A stretch of DNA of 64,000 bases from Caldilinea sp. CFX5 (lineage in GTDB: Bacteria > Chloroflexota > Anaerolineae > Caldilineales > Caldilineaceae): contig QWII01000008.1 in the NCBI GenBank assembly GCA_021405325.1, forward strand, positions 91,852 to 155,851, in the 5' to 3' direction. The first letter of the stretch is position 1. Every line of letters begins with the position of its first letter. The notes beneath the pieces were generated by a model. The model had not been told where the DNA came from, did not search any database, and worked only from the letters and a program-made list of their open reading frames with translations. Made by a program: the position numbers and the translations under genes. Below, piece by piece: positions 18,709-36,308 of this stretch.

Positions 18709-19404
18709 GTGCGCCATCAAACATTACAAAGCATTCAACGTTATCTAGTAATTATAAGTTTCCTTGCGCTGCTGGGCATGGGGGTCATTACCCTGCGCAT
18801 CGCCGGGGTTGACCTGGCGGTTATCCAAAGTTGGTTGCCCGCTGGCTTGCTGGGGGAACTGTTTAATCGGCAGATTGCTGTCATCAGCGGTCACGCCGGC
18901 AATGATTCAGGGGCGGTCTGCGCTGATGCTAACGGTCAGGCGATTGTCACCGAAGCGGCAATCATTACCGCCATTGTCGAACGGCTAACGAGCCAACTGC
19001 AATGGGCCGGCGCCCATGTGGTTATCCTCAACGAATTTGATGACCGCCTTGCCGGTCTGCAAGCCGATCTCTTGCTCAGTTTACATGCCGATAGCTGCAT
19101 TGACGCCAGCGGCTACAAATTTGCCGTCAGCAGCCGCTCCACGGTTGCAGCGGAGAAGTTGACCACCCTGGGCGCCTGTTTCGACCAGTTCTACAGCGCA
19201 GCGACCGGACTGGCCGACCATCCGAATACCATCACCCATAACATGACTGATTACCACGCCTTCCGCCGTCTGAACGCCAATACGCCGGCATTAATCCTGG
19301 AGGTCGGCTTTATCGGCGGCGACCAGACGCTGCTGACCCAAGAACCGGAGCGCGTGGCCCGTGGTATCACCAACAGCATCCGCTGTTTTTTTGAAAAACA
19401 ATGA
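18709..19404 (+). CDS. N-acetylmuramoyl-L-alanine amidase (Amidase_3)
   Basis: 231-residue zinc amidase that cleaves the stem peptide from muramic acid. An N-terminal membrane or signal segment (YLVIISFLALLGMGVITL) is followed by the catalytic domain. The metal ligands fit the Amidase_3 pattern: His in VISGHAGNDSG, Glu in VTEAAI, and His in LLSLHADS, with the catalytic Glu in LILEVGFI. The domain is short (about 175 residues) and lacks any cell-wall binding repeat, so it is probably membrane-anchored. The start is a GTG at 18709 with only a weak AAGATG upstream. A mobile palindrome sits directly before it, so its promoter or leader may have been changed. Confidence 0.85.
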   Translation: MRHQTLQSIQRYLVIISFLALLGMGVITLRIAGVDLAVIQSWLPAGLLGELFNRQIAVISGHAGNDSGAVCADANGQAIVTEAAIITAIVERLTSQLQWAGAHVVILNEFDDRLAGLQADLLLSLHADSCIDASGYKFAVSSRSTVAAEKLTTLGACFDQFYSAATGLADHPNTITHNMTDYHAFRRLNANTPALILEVGFIGGDQTLLTQEPERVARGITNSIRCFFEKQ

Positions 19405-19406
19405 GG

Positions 19407-19469
19407 CCCGCTCCCAGCCGGTCCGTGACCGGCGATCCGACCGCCGGTCACGGACTGGCTGGGAGCGGG
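19407..19469. terminator. Hairpin with 28-bp arms, GGTCCGTGACCGG core
   Basis: Arms 19407-19434 and 19442-19469 match at 27 of 28 positions. It starts 2 bp after the amidase stop. Its core AGCCGGTCCGTGACCGGC is shared with elements at 7119-7149, 30005-30019 and 56076-56110. Confidence 0.75.
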
Positions 19470-19494
19470 TGATGACAAAAGAAAGCGACCCATC

Positions 19495-20460
19495 ATGAAC
19501 ACTGGGATTACTTTACTGCCGTTAGACCCACAGGAACCGGCCCACATTACCGCCATGAGCGCAGTTTGGAATGCCGCCTGCCCCGCTGATCTCACCCTGG
19601 CCCCACGCTTGATTGAATTCAACTTAGGCCCGATCACCGGTGGTCAACAGCAGGGGCGACTGGCTGCGCTGCCGGATCAAACCATTGTCGGCTTTGTCGT
19701 GGCCAGCACGTTACAAGGGCAACCCCACGTTGCGCCACCGACCGCGGGTTGGATCGACGCGATTGCGGTAAACCCAGACTACCAGCACCAGGGCATAGGT
19801 ACGGCACTGCTGACCTGGGCGGAAAACTGGTTAATGGCGCAAAGCTGTCAATTGCTGACAATTGGCGCCAGTCAACACCCTTTCGCGCCCGGCATTCCCA
19901 GCACGTTGGAAACGGTCCCCTTTTTCCAGCGTCGCGGCTATAGCAACGCTCATCAAACGTGGGATGTCGCCGCTAATCTAGCGAGCTATCAACCGCCGGC
20001 AACGGTGCGCCAAATTGACGGCGTTGTACGACCGGCGCAGGCTAGTGACATAGCAGCCCTGGATACTTTTCTCGCCCGTGAGTTTCCTGGTCGCTGGCAT
20101 TTTGAATTTCAAGAATTTCTGCGCCATCCGCACCATCGGCTTTCCGACTATATGGTGCTGTGGAGTGAACGGGGGGTGGATGGCTTCTGTCAACTGACCT
20201 TTGAGGATTCGCTGCGCCCGATTGAGCGCTTCTTCCCCTACCAATTGCCCCGCCGTTGGGGACAACTGGGGCCAATTGGTGTAAGTGAAGACCGCCGGGG
20301 GCGGGGGTACGGCGCCGCCTTGTTGGATACTGGGTTACGCCGTCTCTATAACAACGGCGTCAACGGCTGCGTCATCGACTGGACGACTCATCTGTCTCTC
20401 TATGGCAAGTTCGGCTTTACACCTTATCATGAGTATATTCAGCTTAAAAAGCAGTTATAA
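19495..20460 (+). CDS. Tandem-domain GNAT acetyltransferase
   Basis: 321-residue protein with two GNAT folds. The first has the acetyl-CoA loop NPDYQHQGIGTALL (around residues 88-101). The second has SEDRRGRGYGAALLDTGL (around 264-281), and the C-terminal end LYGKFGFTPYHEY is the usual last strand of the fold. Two-domain GNATs of this length include mycothiol-synthase-like and antibiotic-acetylating proteins, but no substrate can be assigned here. The gene stands alone between the amidase and the rpoBC terminator region. GAAAG lies weakly upstream of the ATG. Confidence 0.85.
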   Translation: MNTGITLLPLDPQEPAHITAMSAVWNAACPADLTLAPRLIEFNLGPITGGQQQGRLAALPDQTIVGFVVASTLQGQPHVAPPTAGWIDAIAVNPDYQHQGIGTALLTWAENWLMAQSCQLLTIGASQHPFAPGIPSTLETVPFFQRRGYSNAHQTWDVAANLASYQPPATVRQIDGVVRPAQASDIAALDTFLAREFPGRWHFEFQEFLRHPHHRLSDYMVLWSERGVDGFCQLTFEDSLRPIERFFPYQLPRRWGQLGPIGVSEDRRGRGYGAALLDTGLRRLYNNGVNGCVIDWTTHLSLYGKFGFTPYHEYIQLKKQL

Positions 20461-20527
20461 CCGGCGCTTACCGTTTAACTTATGTCCATTAAGCTAAAAA
20501 GTCTTAAGCAACCCCCTACAGCCCGCT

Positions 20528-20667
20528 TGTCACCCTGAAAGGGTCTCTCGACCACAACACCTATGTGTATCAAGGTAAGCGTTTTCCCAGATCTTGGCAG
20601 GGTAGTCTGTCACCCTGAAAGGGTCTCCCGTCTGCATTGCCCTAGCCACCCCTACAGGGTGACAGAC
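20528..20667. repeat. Dispersed TGTCACCCTGAAAGGGTCTC repeats
   Basis: Two copies of the 20-mer lie at 20528-20547 and 20608-20627, 80 bp apart. GTCTGTCACCCTG (20605-20617) pairs perfectly with CAGGGTGACAGAC (20655-20667). The 20461-20790 gap has no gene apart from these and the rpoC terminator. Confidence 0.7.
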
Positions 20668-20738
20668 GATCTTTACCTGCTTTCGGGAAACTGCGAGTGG
20701 CCCGCCGCTGGGCGATACAATTGTACTCATCGTAAAAG

Positions 20739-20769
20739 AAACCCGGAATCTCCGAAAGATTCCGGGTTT
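20739..20769 (-). terminator. Terminator of the rpoBC operon
   Basis: Perfect 13-bp arms (AAACCCGGAATCT and its complement) enclose CCGAA, 22 bp after the rpoC stop. ACAATTGT words flank both sides, making an outer palindrome. It can act on the convergent strand as well. Confidence 0.8.
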
Positions 20770-20790
20770 ACAATTGTTAACCAAACGACG

Positions 20791-25419
<4,629 letters not shown>

Positions 25420-25437
25420 AAGTCGTTTAGTTCTCCT

Positions 25438-25517
25438 AATTTTGGATTTTAGATTTTAGATTTTGGATTACTCGTCGAGCAACCCTCAATCTAAAATCCA
25501 AAATCTAAAATCTAAAA

Positions 25518-25519
<2 letters not shown>
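25438..25519. repeat. AT-rich octamer hairpin between rpoB and rpoC
   Basis: Arms 25438-25469 and 25488-25519 match at 29 of 32 positions and consist of tandem GATTTTAG/GATTTTGG units. The loop holds CTCGTCGAG. The far arm overlaps the rpoB stop codon at 25518-25520. Its place inside the operon makes it a candidate attenuator or RNA processing site. Confidence 0.7.
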
Positions 25520-29396
<3,877 letters not shown>

Positions 29397-30334
29397 CTGG
29401 CCTTCGCTCCTCACACTACACTCTTAAAAATTCACATCAGTCTTCATGAATTGGCTACACCCATACTCATGAAAATCAGCTTTTGCTCACAGATTGTGCA
29501 GATTTTTCTTGTTTTCATCTGCGTAATCGGCGGAATCTGTGATGATTTACAGAACAGCACGACTTATGACGATTGAGGCGATTCAATGGTCACGATACCA
29601 TGCATGTGCGTCGCATGAATCAGGCATCATGGCTTTATAGGGGCATGATGCCCGCAAACAGCTACTTACAAAAATCCGACGGCAGGCAAAACGACAATAA
29701 GACACCAACGCGGTGAGTTTCCCTGACCGGCTACATTGCCGCACTCGCCACGCTTGGTGTCTTTACAATTTTACAAAACTTAGGTTTTGCGCAATGGCAC
29801 TCCTCAAGTGTTTGATCGCCCAAAGATGTTGAGGAAGTCGCATCGTACCGTTGACCGAGTCAACAAAAAATCAGGCCGTCACGGAATCTGGTACGATGAC
29901 GTTAACTCAGCTTGTTAACTACGTAGCATTCCCTCCGTATGCGAACCTGATCGCGATGAAATGATGGCATGGAAATTTTGGTAAACTATTTAGCCCGCTC
30001 GTAACCGGTCCATGACCGGCGTCGGTCGCCCACGAGGTGCGGCTACGCGCTAAATAGTTTAATCTTGGAAAAGTGAGCGCCATGTCTTCTGCAAAGAAAC
30101 TATTCCCAAAATACGTAACTAAATAATGATAGCACACCCGGCGTAGGAAGTCAAACTGAATACCCAAAAATTTCGCAAATCCTACTACAAATTAGCGCTC
30201 GGCCCGCGAACCTTACGAACCACTAAGAAGGCATCAGTCAAAAGTTTGACCTGTAGAAGGCATATTACCACCAAATTTTTCCGCCGACTGTAAGGTAGAT
30301 ACCCAAATTATCCCAAATTCATCGATGTTGCTAC
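29397..30334. other. Long gene-free spacer between rpoB and mraZ
   Basis: No convincing gene lies here; the longest minus-strand frame (29919-30167, 82 codons) has no family signal. It holds a degenerate CACAGATT-type inverted repeat (29489-29545), a GGCATCATG/CATGATGCC hairpin (about 29621-29652), and a palindrome with perfect AAACTATTTAGC arms (29983-29994 and 30049-30060) around a CCGGTCCATGACCGG core. The rpoB promoter must also be here but was not identified. Confidence 0.6.
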
Positions 30335-30363
30335 TAGACAAATAGAAAAAAGTTGTCTATACT
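30335..30363 (+). promoter_or_regulatory. Promoter of the mraZ/dcw cluster
   Basis: TAGACA (30335-30340) and TATACT (30358-30363) are separated by exactly 17 bp, a near-consensus sigma-70 promoter. The expected transcript start (about 30370) falls within the MraZ boxes. Confidence 0.75.
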
Positions 30364-30364
30364 G

Positions 30365-30389
30365 TGGGGGAAAGTGGTGGAAAGTGGGG
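30365..30389 (+). promoter_or_regulatory. MraZ operator: three 10-bp repeats
   Basis: TGGGG, TGGTG and TGGGG recur at 30365, 30375 and 30385 with GAAAG spacers, that is, TGGNG every 10 bp. This is the known layout of MraZ-binding repeats in front of dcw clusters (TGGG with 5-nt spacers; AAAGTG in mollicutes). The position just after the -10 element fits repression of the cluster by its first gene. Confidence 0.75.
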
Positions 30390-30431
30390 CAAAAGGGAAC
30401 AAAAAAGCCGAAATTCAGCGTTTATGGGTAA

Positions 30432-30542
30432 GGTAGATAGGTAGACAGGTACACAGGTACACAGGTATCGTCGGCAAATCCCTATTTCTTGTCCTATTCA
30501 CCTATCTGCCTATTTACCTGTCTACCTGTCTACCTATCTACC
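30432..30542. repeat. Octamer hairpin in the mraZ leader
   Basis: The 5' arm (30432-30467) is GGTAGATA, GGTAGACA and two GGTACACA units. The 3' arm (30499-30542) is the reverse complement in six octamers such as TACCTGTC. The loop is about 30 nt. It ends 13 bp before the mraZ ATG, where no Shine-Dalgarno is seen. Confidence 0.75.
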
Positions 30543-30555
30543 TAACACGGTGACT

Positions 30556-30990
30556 ATGTTTCTGGGCGAATTTAGCCACGGGCTAGATAACAAAGGTCGT
30601 TTGACCATACCAGCTAAATTTCGTGACCAGTTGGATCGCGGTCTGGTGGTGACGCGCAGCCCGATGGAGCGCTGTCTGTTGGTCTTTCCCATGCCGGCCT
30701 GGGAACAGGTCGCCGCCAAAGTGAGCGCCCTCCCCCTGACCGACCCCCGTTCGGCCCAATTGCGCCGGGCCTTTTTCAGCGGCGCCGAAGATTTGATCCC
30801 GGATAAACAGGGGCGCATTTTAATTAGTCAGCGGTTGCGTGACTACGCTCAAATCGAGATAGATGTCATTGTCGCCGGCGTCAATCTTTTTGTCGAATTG
30901 TGGCGACCCAACCTGTGGGAAGAAAAAGTGGTAGGCCCGCTTAATAGCGGTGAGTATGACCAAGAATTTTTTGCAGCGTTACAGATTTAA
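30556..30990 (+). CDS. mraZ: Transcriptional regulator MraZ
   Basis: 144-residue protein with two MraZ (AbrB-like swapped-hairpin) repeats. The N-terminal FLGEFSHGLDNKGRLTIPAKFR is the canonical start, and the second repeat has DKQGRILISQRLRDYA. It binds the repeats in front of its own cluster and controls division and wall genes. The start at 30556 (ATG) gives the canonical N-terminus; a GTG two codons upstream is in frame. No ribosome site is visible; the start codon follows a repeat hairpin, so translation may be unusual. It is the first gene of a 17-gene plus-strand cluster reaching to ftsZ. Confidence 0.95.
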   Translation: MFLGEFSHGLDNKGRLTIPAKFRDQLDRGLVVTRSPMERCLLVFPMPAWEQVAAKVSALPLTDPRSAQLRRAFFSGAEDLIPDKQGRILISQRLRDYAQIEIDVIVAGVNLFVELWRPNLWEEKVVGPLNSGEYDQEFFAALQI

Positions 30991-30993
30991 AGA

Positions 30994-31050
30994 GTTCGTT
31001 GGTTGATTCGGTGGTTTCGACAAGCTCAACCACCGAATCAACCAACGAAC
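30994..31050 (+). repeat. Stop-adjacent hairpin, TCGACAAGCTC-loop family (copy 3)
   Basis: Perfect 23-bp arms (30994-31016, 31028-31050) enclose the loop TCGACAAGCTC. It begins 3 nt after the mraZ stop and ends 13 bp before rsmH. Confidence 0.85.
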
Positions 31051-31063
31051 AAACTTCCAAACC

Positions 31064-32026
31064 ATGAAGCAGCGCACGGAGATTGCCGCCGACCCGCCCG
31101 AAGCCAGTCACACCCCGGTGATGTTGGCGGAGATCCTGGAAGGGTTACAAATTCAACCAGGGCAGCGCATTATTGATGGCACGCTCGGCGGTGGCGGCCA
31201 TACCGCCGCTTTTCTGGCCCAAAGTGCGCCCGACGGCAAGGTATTAGGCATTGATGCCGACCCGGCGGCCATTCGCCGCAATGAAGGGCGCTTTGCGACA
31301 GAGATTGCCGCTGGTCGGCTGACCCTGGCGCAGGGCAATTTTGGGGAAATGCACAAGTTGGCGACAACACACGGTTTTACCGCCGTCAACGCCATCTTGT
31401 TGGATCTAGGGGTTAGCAGCTTTCAACTGGAGACGCCGGAACGGGGCTTCTCTTTCAGCCATGATGGCCCGCTCGATATGCGTTTTGACCCACACCACGG
31501 GCAGAGCGCCGCCGACGTGGTCAACACCTGGCCGGAACGGGAGCTGGCCGATCTGATCTATCAATATGGCGAGGAGCGGGAAAGCCGACGGATTGCCCGC
31601 TATCTGGTGCAACACCGTCCCTTTACCACAACCGGCCAACTGGCTGCAGCAGTTGAACGAGCTTGTGGCGGGCGACGGGGCAACCGGCTCCATCCGGCGA
31701 CCCGCACCTTTCAAGCGTTGCGGATTGCCGTCAACGAGGAGTTGACGCAACTGGAACGGGTGCTGCCGCACTGTCTCGCCTTGTTGACGCCGGGGGGCCG
31801 GTTGGCGGTGCTGACCTTTCACAGTTTGGAAGATCGCATTGTTAAACATTGGCTGCAAAAAGAAGCCAGCACGTATGTGCGTGATAACAGTCTACTACAG
31901 GGAGGATACGAACGGAGCGCTAGCGTAACCATTTTGACACGCAAACCGAAGACAGCAACCGACGCGGAACTTACCCACAACCCACGCAGTCGCTCGGCCA
32001 AACTTCGCATTGCAGAACGTTTATAG
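31064..32026 (+). CDS. rsmH: 16S rRNA (cytosine-1402-N4)-methyltransferase RsmH (MraW)
   Basis: 320-residue SAM-dependent methyltransferase. [28 protein letters not shown] (SAM-binding loop, around residues 39-52), [10 protein letters not shown] and [16 protein letters not shown] are diagnostic, as is the late [15 protein letters not shown]. It methylates the ribosomal P-site cytosine of 16S rRNA. Second gene of the dcw cluster, 73 bp after mraZ with a hairpin between. No clear Shine-Dalgarno precedes the ATG. Length is typical of the family. Confidence 0.96.
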   Translation: MKQRTEIAADPPEASHTPVMLAEILEGLQIQPGQRIIDGTLGGGGHTAAFLAQSAPDGKVLGIDADPAAIRRNEGRFATEIAAGRLTLAQGNFGEMHKLATTHGFTAVNAILLDLGVSSFQLETPERGFSFSHDGPLDMRFDPHHGQSAADVVNTWPERELADLIYQYGEERESRRIARYLVQHRPFTTTGQLAAAVERACGGRRGNRLHPATRTFQALRIAVNEELTQLERVLPHCLALLTPGGRLAVLTFHSLEDRIVKHWLQKEASTYVRDNSLLQGGYERSASVTILTRKPKTATDAELTHNPRSRSAKLRIAERL

Positions 32027-32186
32027 CTTTCGGCTAAGCTCAAGCCGAAGCCCAAAACCCACCAAGGGATCGCTGTCGGATCGTTGTTGCGATTTGACGA
32101 CGCAGCGCTATCCCTGGCCTGATCGCCCATCCCACAACCCGTCGTGGTTGACTGATTGGTGCTGTGTGTCAAATTTATCATGAGTA

Positions 32187-32771
32187 ATGGATGTTGCTAT
32201 GTTACAAATTAGAAGCGCGCCTTTACGAGCAGGTGCGCATCCATTAGGTGCGCCTTTACGAGCAGGTGCGCATCCATTAGGTGCGCCTTTACGAGCAGGT
32301 GCGCTGAACAATGAGACAATCTCATCCGCGATCACATCGCCTGTCTCTGCCGAGTGGGACATGGCGACGCGTAATCTATCGACCCAGAGCGCCTGGCTGC
32401 GCGACCAATGGCGTTTGTTGGCCCAAACGTTGCGACTGCCCGACACCTGGCAATCCTTTTTGCTCTTTACCTTGGCAATTGTGTTGGTCTGTGGCGGGCT
32501 AGTTTTGCATTTGCAACTCTCAACCACCATTTTGCAGGAGACAATTGCCTTGCGCCGGTTGCAGGCTGAGGAGCAGGTGATCCAAAAGGAAAACGCCAAC
32601 CTCGTCTGGGCGATTGCGCAAGAGACCGATTTGAATCGCGTGAAAACACGGGCGACTGAATTAGGGTATGAACCCGCTTTCCAACGAAATTATGTAATTA
32701 TTCCCGGCAGCACGGTCGCCGGCGGCGCACTGCCGTCCGCGGCGCCGGCGCTGGCCCAGGTCCATGAGTGA
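32187..32771 (+). CDS. ftsL: FtsL/DivIC-like septum protein
   Basis: 194-residue frame. A single transmembrane helix (FLLFTLAIVLVCGGLVLHL) is followed by a coiled coil (LQETIALRRLQAEEQVIQKE and onwards) ending in TRATELGYEPA. This is the FtsL/DivIC bitopic layout, and the position between rsmH and the transpeptidase is the ftsL position. FtsL-type proteins bridge FtsQ and FtsW/FtsI. The first 58 residues include 2.7 copies of the in-frame 11-residue repeat APLRAGAHPLG, encoded by a 33-bp DNA repeat. A start at ATG 32361 (MATRNLSTQSAW) would skip the repeat and is equally possible. The 3' end overlaps the next gene by 8 bp. Confidence 0.75.
   Translation: MDVAMLQIRSAPLRAGAHPLGAPLRAGAHPLGAPLRAGALNNETISSAITSPVSAEWDMATRNLSTQSAWLRDQWRLLAQTLRLPDTWQSFLLFTLAIVLVCGGLVLHLQLSTTILQETIALRRLQAEEQVIQKENANLVWAIAQETDLNRVKTRATELGYEPAFQRNYVIIPGSTVAGGALPSAAPALAQVHE
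32217..32304. repeat. 33-bp in-frame tandem repeat
   Basis: Two exact 33-bp units (32217-32249, 32250-32282) plus 22 bp of a third. The length is a multiple of three, so the ftsL frame is kept. It lies at or before the ftsL start and may be leader rather than coding sequence. Confidence 0.85.
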
Positions 32772-34683
32772 ACTGATGGCGTCACTGTTTCCAGATAATC
32801 GCGTAAGCGCTACGTCTCCAGTCTTGACTCCTGGGGTGGCTCCTGTGTTGGCGACAGAGCCACGCGAACCGGGCGAGACGCCGGAAGCGGCCAAAGAGCG
32901 GCGGCTCTGGCGCTTCGGGCTGCTGGCCTTTCTCTTTGTCTTGCTGACGAGTCTGGTGCTGGCGCGCCTGGTGGTCTACCAAGTTTTTCGGGTAGGCGAG
33001 CTGCCGGTCTATGATCCGGAGGCGCTGATCCCACCGACGCGCGGCGCGATTGTCGATCGCCGGGGTGATCTGTTGACGGCAGATCACTTTCTGTCCCAGA
33101 TCAGTGTAACCCCCAATGAGTTAAAAACTGACGCCAATCGTCAATTGGTTGCGCAGGGTATCCTGGAGGCCACGGGGTTGCCGGTCGCTGAGACGCTGCA
33201 AACCTTGTTGACCTATGCCAACCTGGGTTACGCCGAAATTGGCGACCCATTGCCGGCTGAACAAGGGCGACGGATGCAAGAGGCGCGACAAAGGGCGCTG
33301 GCCGCCGATGCGCTTTCCCCCTTGCGCTATATTGCCGTGCGTCCGGTGCCGAAGCGCTACTACCCGCAGAACAATCTCGCCAGCCATCTGCTTGGCTTCA
33401 CCCAGGCGGATCGCAACGGGGCCTATGGTTTGGAGGAGTATTACAACGCCTTTCTCAATGAGCGCGGCAAGGGCTTGTTGGAGCCGCCCAATGCGACCTT
33501 TGCCACCCTACCAGCGTCGTTGCAGCGCTTTCTCCCCTCCGCTGCGGGCAAAGATTTGGTGTTGACCATCGATCGGGGCGTGCAGTGGATTGTGGAAGAG
33601 GAGTTGCGCAGCAGCATCGCCAAATATGGGGCCAAGGGCGGCACGATCATTGTCATGGAGCCGCAGAGCGGCGCGGTCCTGGCGCTGGCGAACTGGCCCG
33701 ACTATGACCCCAACCAGCGCAGCGCCGACGCCACAGACTTTAGCCGCTTTACCAATGTGGCGGTCAGCGCCATCTATGAACCGGGGTCGGTCTTTAAGAT
33801 TGTGACCATGGCGGCAGGGCTGGACACCGGCGTCATCACCCCGACCACGGTGATGACCGATAGCGGCTATATCATTGTCGGTGAGCGCTCGATCTATAAC
33901 AGTGATCGCCGGGCCAATGGTCAGGTCAATATGACCCAAGCGCTGGCCCGCTCCTTGAATGTGATCACGGCCCAAGTGGCGGATCGCGTCGGGCGCGATG
34001 ATTTCTATCGTTATGTGCGCCGCTTTGGTTTTGGCGACCGCACCGGCATCGATCTGGCCGACGAGGTGCCGGGGTTGTTAAAAACGCCCGGTCATGAAGA
34101 TTGGAGTCTTTCGGACTTAGGCACCAATAGCTTTGGGCAAGGTCTGGCGGTGACGCCGCTGCAAATGATCAACGCCACGGCGGCGATTGCTAATGGCGGC
34201 AAGCTGATGCGCCCCTATGTGGTGCAGGCGCGCCTGGATGGTGAACAGGTGCTCTACACCCAGCCGGAAGTGTTGACCCAGGCGATTCGCCCGGAAACGG
34301 CCCGTGACTTGACGGAAATGATGGTAGAGACGGTGGATACCGGCAACTCGGCGGCACGGGTGCCCGGCTATCGGATTGCCGGCAAGAGCGGTACAGCCCA
34401 GATTCCAACGCTGGCCGGTTACTTAAAAGATGCCACCATCGTCACCTTTGTCGGCTTTGCCCCCGCCGACGACCCGAAGTTTGTGCTGCTGGTCAAGCTG
34501 GATCAGCCCGATCCGGCGATCAGCACCTGGGCGGCTTATACTGCTGCGCCGGTTTTCTCGCTGGTCTCGCGCCGGCTCTTTGATCATCTCGGCATCGCCC
34601 CCGACGACATCCGGGCGCAGGCGATGGGGGTGCCGGTGACCAGCGATGAAACAACGGACGAGCCGATTACTGTCGATCAATAA
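32764..34683 (+). CDS. ftsI: Septal penicillin-binding protein (FtsI/PBP3-like transpeptidase)
   Basis: 639-residue class B penicillin-binding protein. A cytoplasmic tail of about 50 residues is followed by one membrane anchor ([21 protein letters not shown]), the pedestal domain ([16 protein letters not shown]), and the transpeptidase. The active-site motifs are SVFK (Ser342, Lys345), SLN (397-399) and KSG (541-543). There is no PASTA domain. It cross-links peptidoglycan at the septum with FtsW. It overlaps the ftsL stop by 8 bp (ATG inside CATGAGTGA), a sign of coupled translation. It could be named spoVD/pbpB in Gram-positive usage. A 23-bp hairpin follows the stop. Confidence 0.93.
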   Translation: MSELMASLFPDNRVSATSPVLTPGVAPVLATEPREPGETPEAAKERRLWRFGLLAFLFVLLTSLVLARLVVYQVFRVGELPVYDPEALIPPTRGAIVDRRGDLLTADHFLSQISVTPNELKTDANRQLVAQGILEATGLPVAETLQTLLTYANLGYAEIGDPLPAEQGRRMQEARQRALAADALSPLRYIAVRPVPKRYYPQNNLASHLLGFTQADRNGAYGLEEYYNAFLNERGKGLLEPPNATFATLPASLQRFLPSAAGKDLVLTIDRGVQWIVEEELRSSIAKYGAKGGTIIVMEPQSGAVLALANWPDYDPNQRSADATDFSRFTNVAVSAIYEPGSVFKIVTMAAGLDTGVITPTTVMTDSGYIIVGERSIYNSDRRANGQVNMTQALARSLNVITAQVADRVGRDDFYRYVRRFGFGDRTGIDLADEVPGLLKTPGHEDWSLSDLGTNSFGQGLAVTPLQMINATAAIANGGKLMRPYVVQARLDGEQVLYTQPEVLTQAIRPETARDLTEMMVETVDTGNSAARVPGYRIAGKSGTAQIPTLAGYLKDATIVTFVGFAPADDPKFVLLVKLDQPDPAISTWAAYTAAPVFSLVSRRLFDHLGIAPDDIRAQAMGVPVTSDETTDEPITVDQ

Positions 34684-34685
34684 GG

Positions 34686-34753
34686 GTAGGTGCGGTTTGT
34701 AACCGCACGAATTCACCCTATAACAAACCCGTGCGGTTACAAACCGCACCTAC
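34686..34753. repeat. Hairpin between ftsI and murF, self-palindromic arms
   Basis: Arms 34686-34708 and 34731-34753 are perfect, and each arm is itself palindromic (TGCGGTTTGTAACCGCA). This allows a cruciform or two small hairpins. It starts 2 bp after the ftsI stop. Confidence 0.8.
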
Positions 34754-34769
34754 GTTTGCGGAGCAGTTC

Positions 34770-36308
34770 ATGCGACCTGTGATTGCCACTCAGATCACAC
34801 AACACACGCTTTGGCAGGCGCTGACCGGGCAGACCCCGCCCCTCAATTTACCGGCCCGCCTCATTCAACATGCGGTGCTGGACAATCGCGATACGACGTT
34901 GGGCGATCTCTTTGTCGCCTTTGCCGGTCGCCACACCGATGGGCATTTCTTTATCGGCGATGCGCTGCGCCGCGGCGCACAGGCGATCATCTGCGGCGAA
35001 CAGGGCCGCGACCAGGCGCGCCGCGGCGGCGCGGTGCTGGTCGATTGCACCATCGGTCGCTGGGAGTTGCAAGCCACGCTGCCGGCGGACTATCAACCCC
35101 ACACCCCGCTTGCCTACATTGTGGACAATACGACGGCAGCCTTGCAAAAGGTGGGCGCGTTCCAACGGCTCCACCGCGGCCATCCCCAGTTGCGCGTCGT
35201 TGGCGTGACCGGCAGCGTCGGCAAGACCAGCACCAAAGAAGTCGCCGCCGCTGTGCTGCAACAACGCTACAACCTCTTACACAATCGGGGCAGCCTGAAC
35301 AGCGAACAGGGCCTGCCCTTCACTTTACTCGGTTTGAGTTTGCAACATGAACGCGCCGTCTTAGAGATGGGGATGTACGACCTGGGTGAAATTCGCACTC
35401 TCTGCACCCTGGCGCGCCCCCATGTCGGCATTGTCACCAACATTGGCCCCAGCCATTTGGAACGGCTCGGCACGATGGAGCGCATCACCCAGGCTAAGAC
35501 TGAACTGGTTGAAGCGTTGCCCCCCGCTGAAGATGGCGGCGTCGCCATTCTCAACTGGGATGATGAGCGGGTGCGCACGATGGTTGAGCACACCAAAGCC
35601 AAAATTTTCCGCTATGGCTTGACGCCCGAAGCTGACCTCTGGGCTGACGAAATTGAAAGCGCTGGGTTAGAGGGCATTCGTTTCCGTTTTCATTATCGCA
35701 CCCCCGGCAACGGCGCCGTCGAGTCGCTCTATGCGCGGGTGCCGCTCCTCGGTCGTCACAGTGTTCATACGGCGCTGCGCGCGGCCGCCCTCGGTCTGGT
35801 TGAGGGGCTGAGTTGGGAGGAGATCCTCACCGGCTTGCAGAGCGTCCCCGGTCAAATTCGCCTGGTGGTGGTGCCGGGCATCAATGGTTGCACGGTGGTC
35901 GATGACACCTACAACGCCAGCCCGGTCAGCACGATTGCCGCCCTCAACTTGCTGGCCGATCTCGACCCGGCGCGCCAGGGGCGGCGGGTCGCTGTGCTGG
36001 GGGATATGTTGGAACTGGGCCAATACACGAATGAGGGCCACAAACTGGTGGGTCGGCGCGCCGCCGATGTGGTCGATCTGTTGGTCACGGTCGGCGAACT
36101 AGGTCACGATATCGGCGCTGAGGCGCTGGATGTGGGTTTTGATGCCACGCAAGTCCATCAACTTGCCGATCATGAGCACGCGATTGCGCTGCTCAAAAAT
36201 GAATTACGGCAGGATGATATTGTTCTTATTAAAGGCAGTCGTGCCGTCGGTATGGATCTGATTGTCACCGAAATTATTGAAACCGGAGAAAAGCGAGCAT
36301 CCAAATGA
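34770..36308 (+). CDS. murF: UDP-N-acetylmuramoyl-tripeptide--D-alanyl-D-alanine ligase MurF
   Basis: 512-residue ATP-dependent Mur ligase adding D-Ala-D-Ala to the UDP-MurNAc tripeptide. The P-loop [13 protein letters not shown] lies around residues 145-157, followed by [19 protein letters not shown], the central [16 protein letters not shown] and the C-terminal [10 protein letters not shown] and [10 protein letters not shown], all typical MurF segments. The start at 34770 has GGAG 6-7 nt upstream; 13 upstream codons in the repeat hairpin are discarded. The 3' end overlaps mraY by 4 bp (ATGA). Confidence 0.95.
   Translation: MRPVIATQITQHTLWQALTGQTPPLNLPARLIQHAVLDNRDTTLGDLFVAFAGRHTDGHFFIGDALRRGAQAIICGEQGRDQARRGGAVLVDCTIGRWELQATLPADYQPHTPLAYIVDNTTAALQKVGAFQRLHRGHPQLRVVGVTGSVGKTSTKEVAAAVLQQRYNLLHNRGSLNSEQGLPFTLLGLSLQHERAVLEMGMYDLGEIRTLCTLARPHVGIVTNIGPSHLERLGTMERITQAKTELVEALPPAEDGGVAILNWDDERVRTMVEHTKAKIFRYGLTPEADLWADEIESAGLEGIRFRFHYRTPGNGAVESLYARVPLLGRHSVHTALRAAALGLVEGLSWEEILTGLQSVPGQIRLVVVPGINGCTVVDDTYNASPVSTIAALNLLADLDPARQGRRVAVLGDMLELGQYTNEGHKLVGRRAADVVDLLVTVGELGHDIGAEALDVGFDATQVHQLADHEHAIALLKNELRQDDIVLIKGSRAVGMDLIVTEIIETGEKRASK

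Noticed and set aside
29919..30167. 82-codon minus-strand frame upstream of mraZ
   Set aside because: It overlaps palindromic repeats and shows no domain, ribosome site or likely start.
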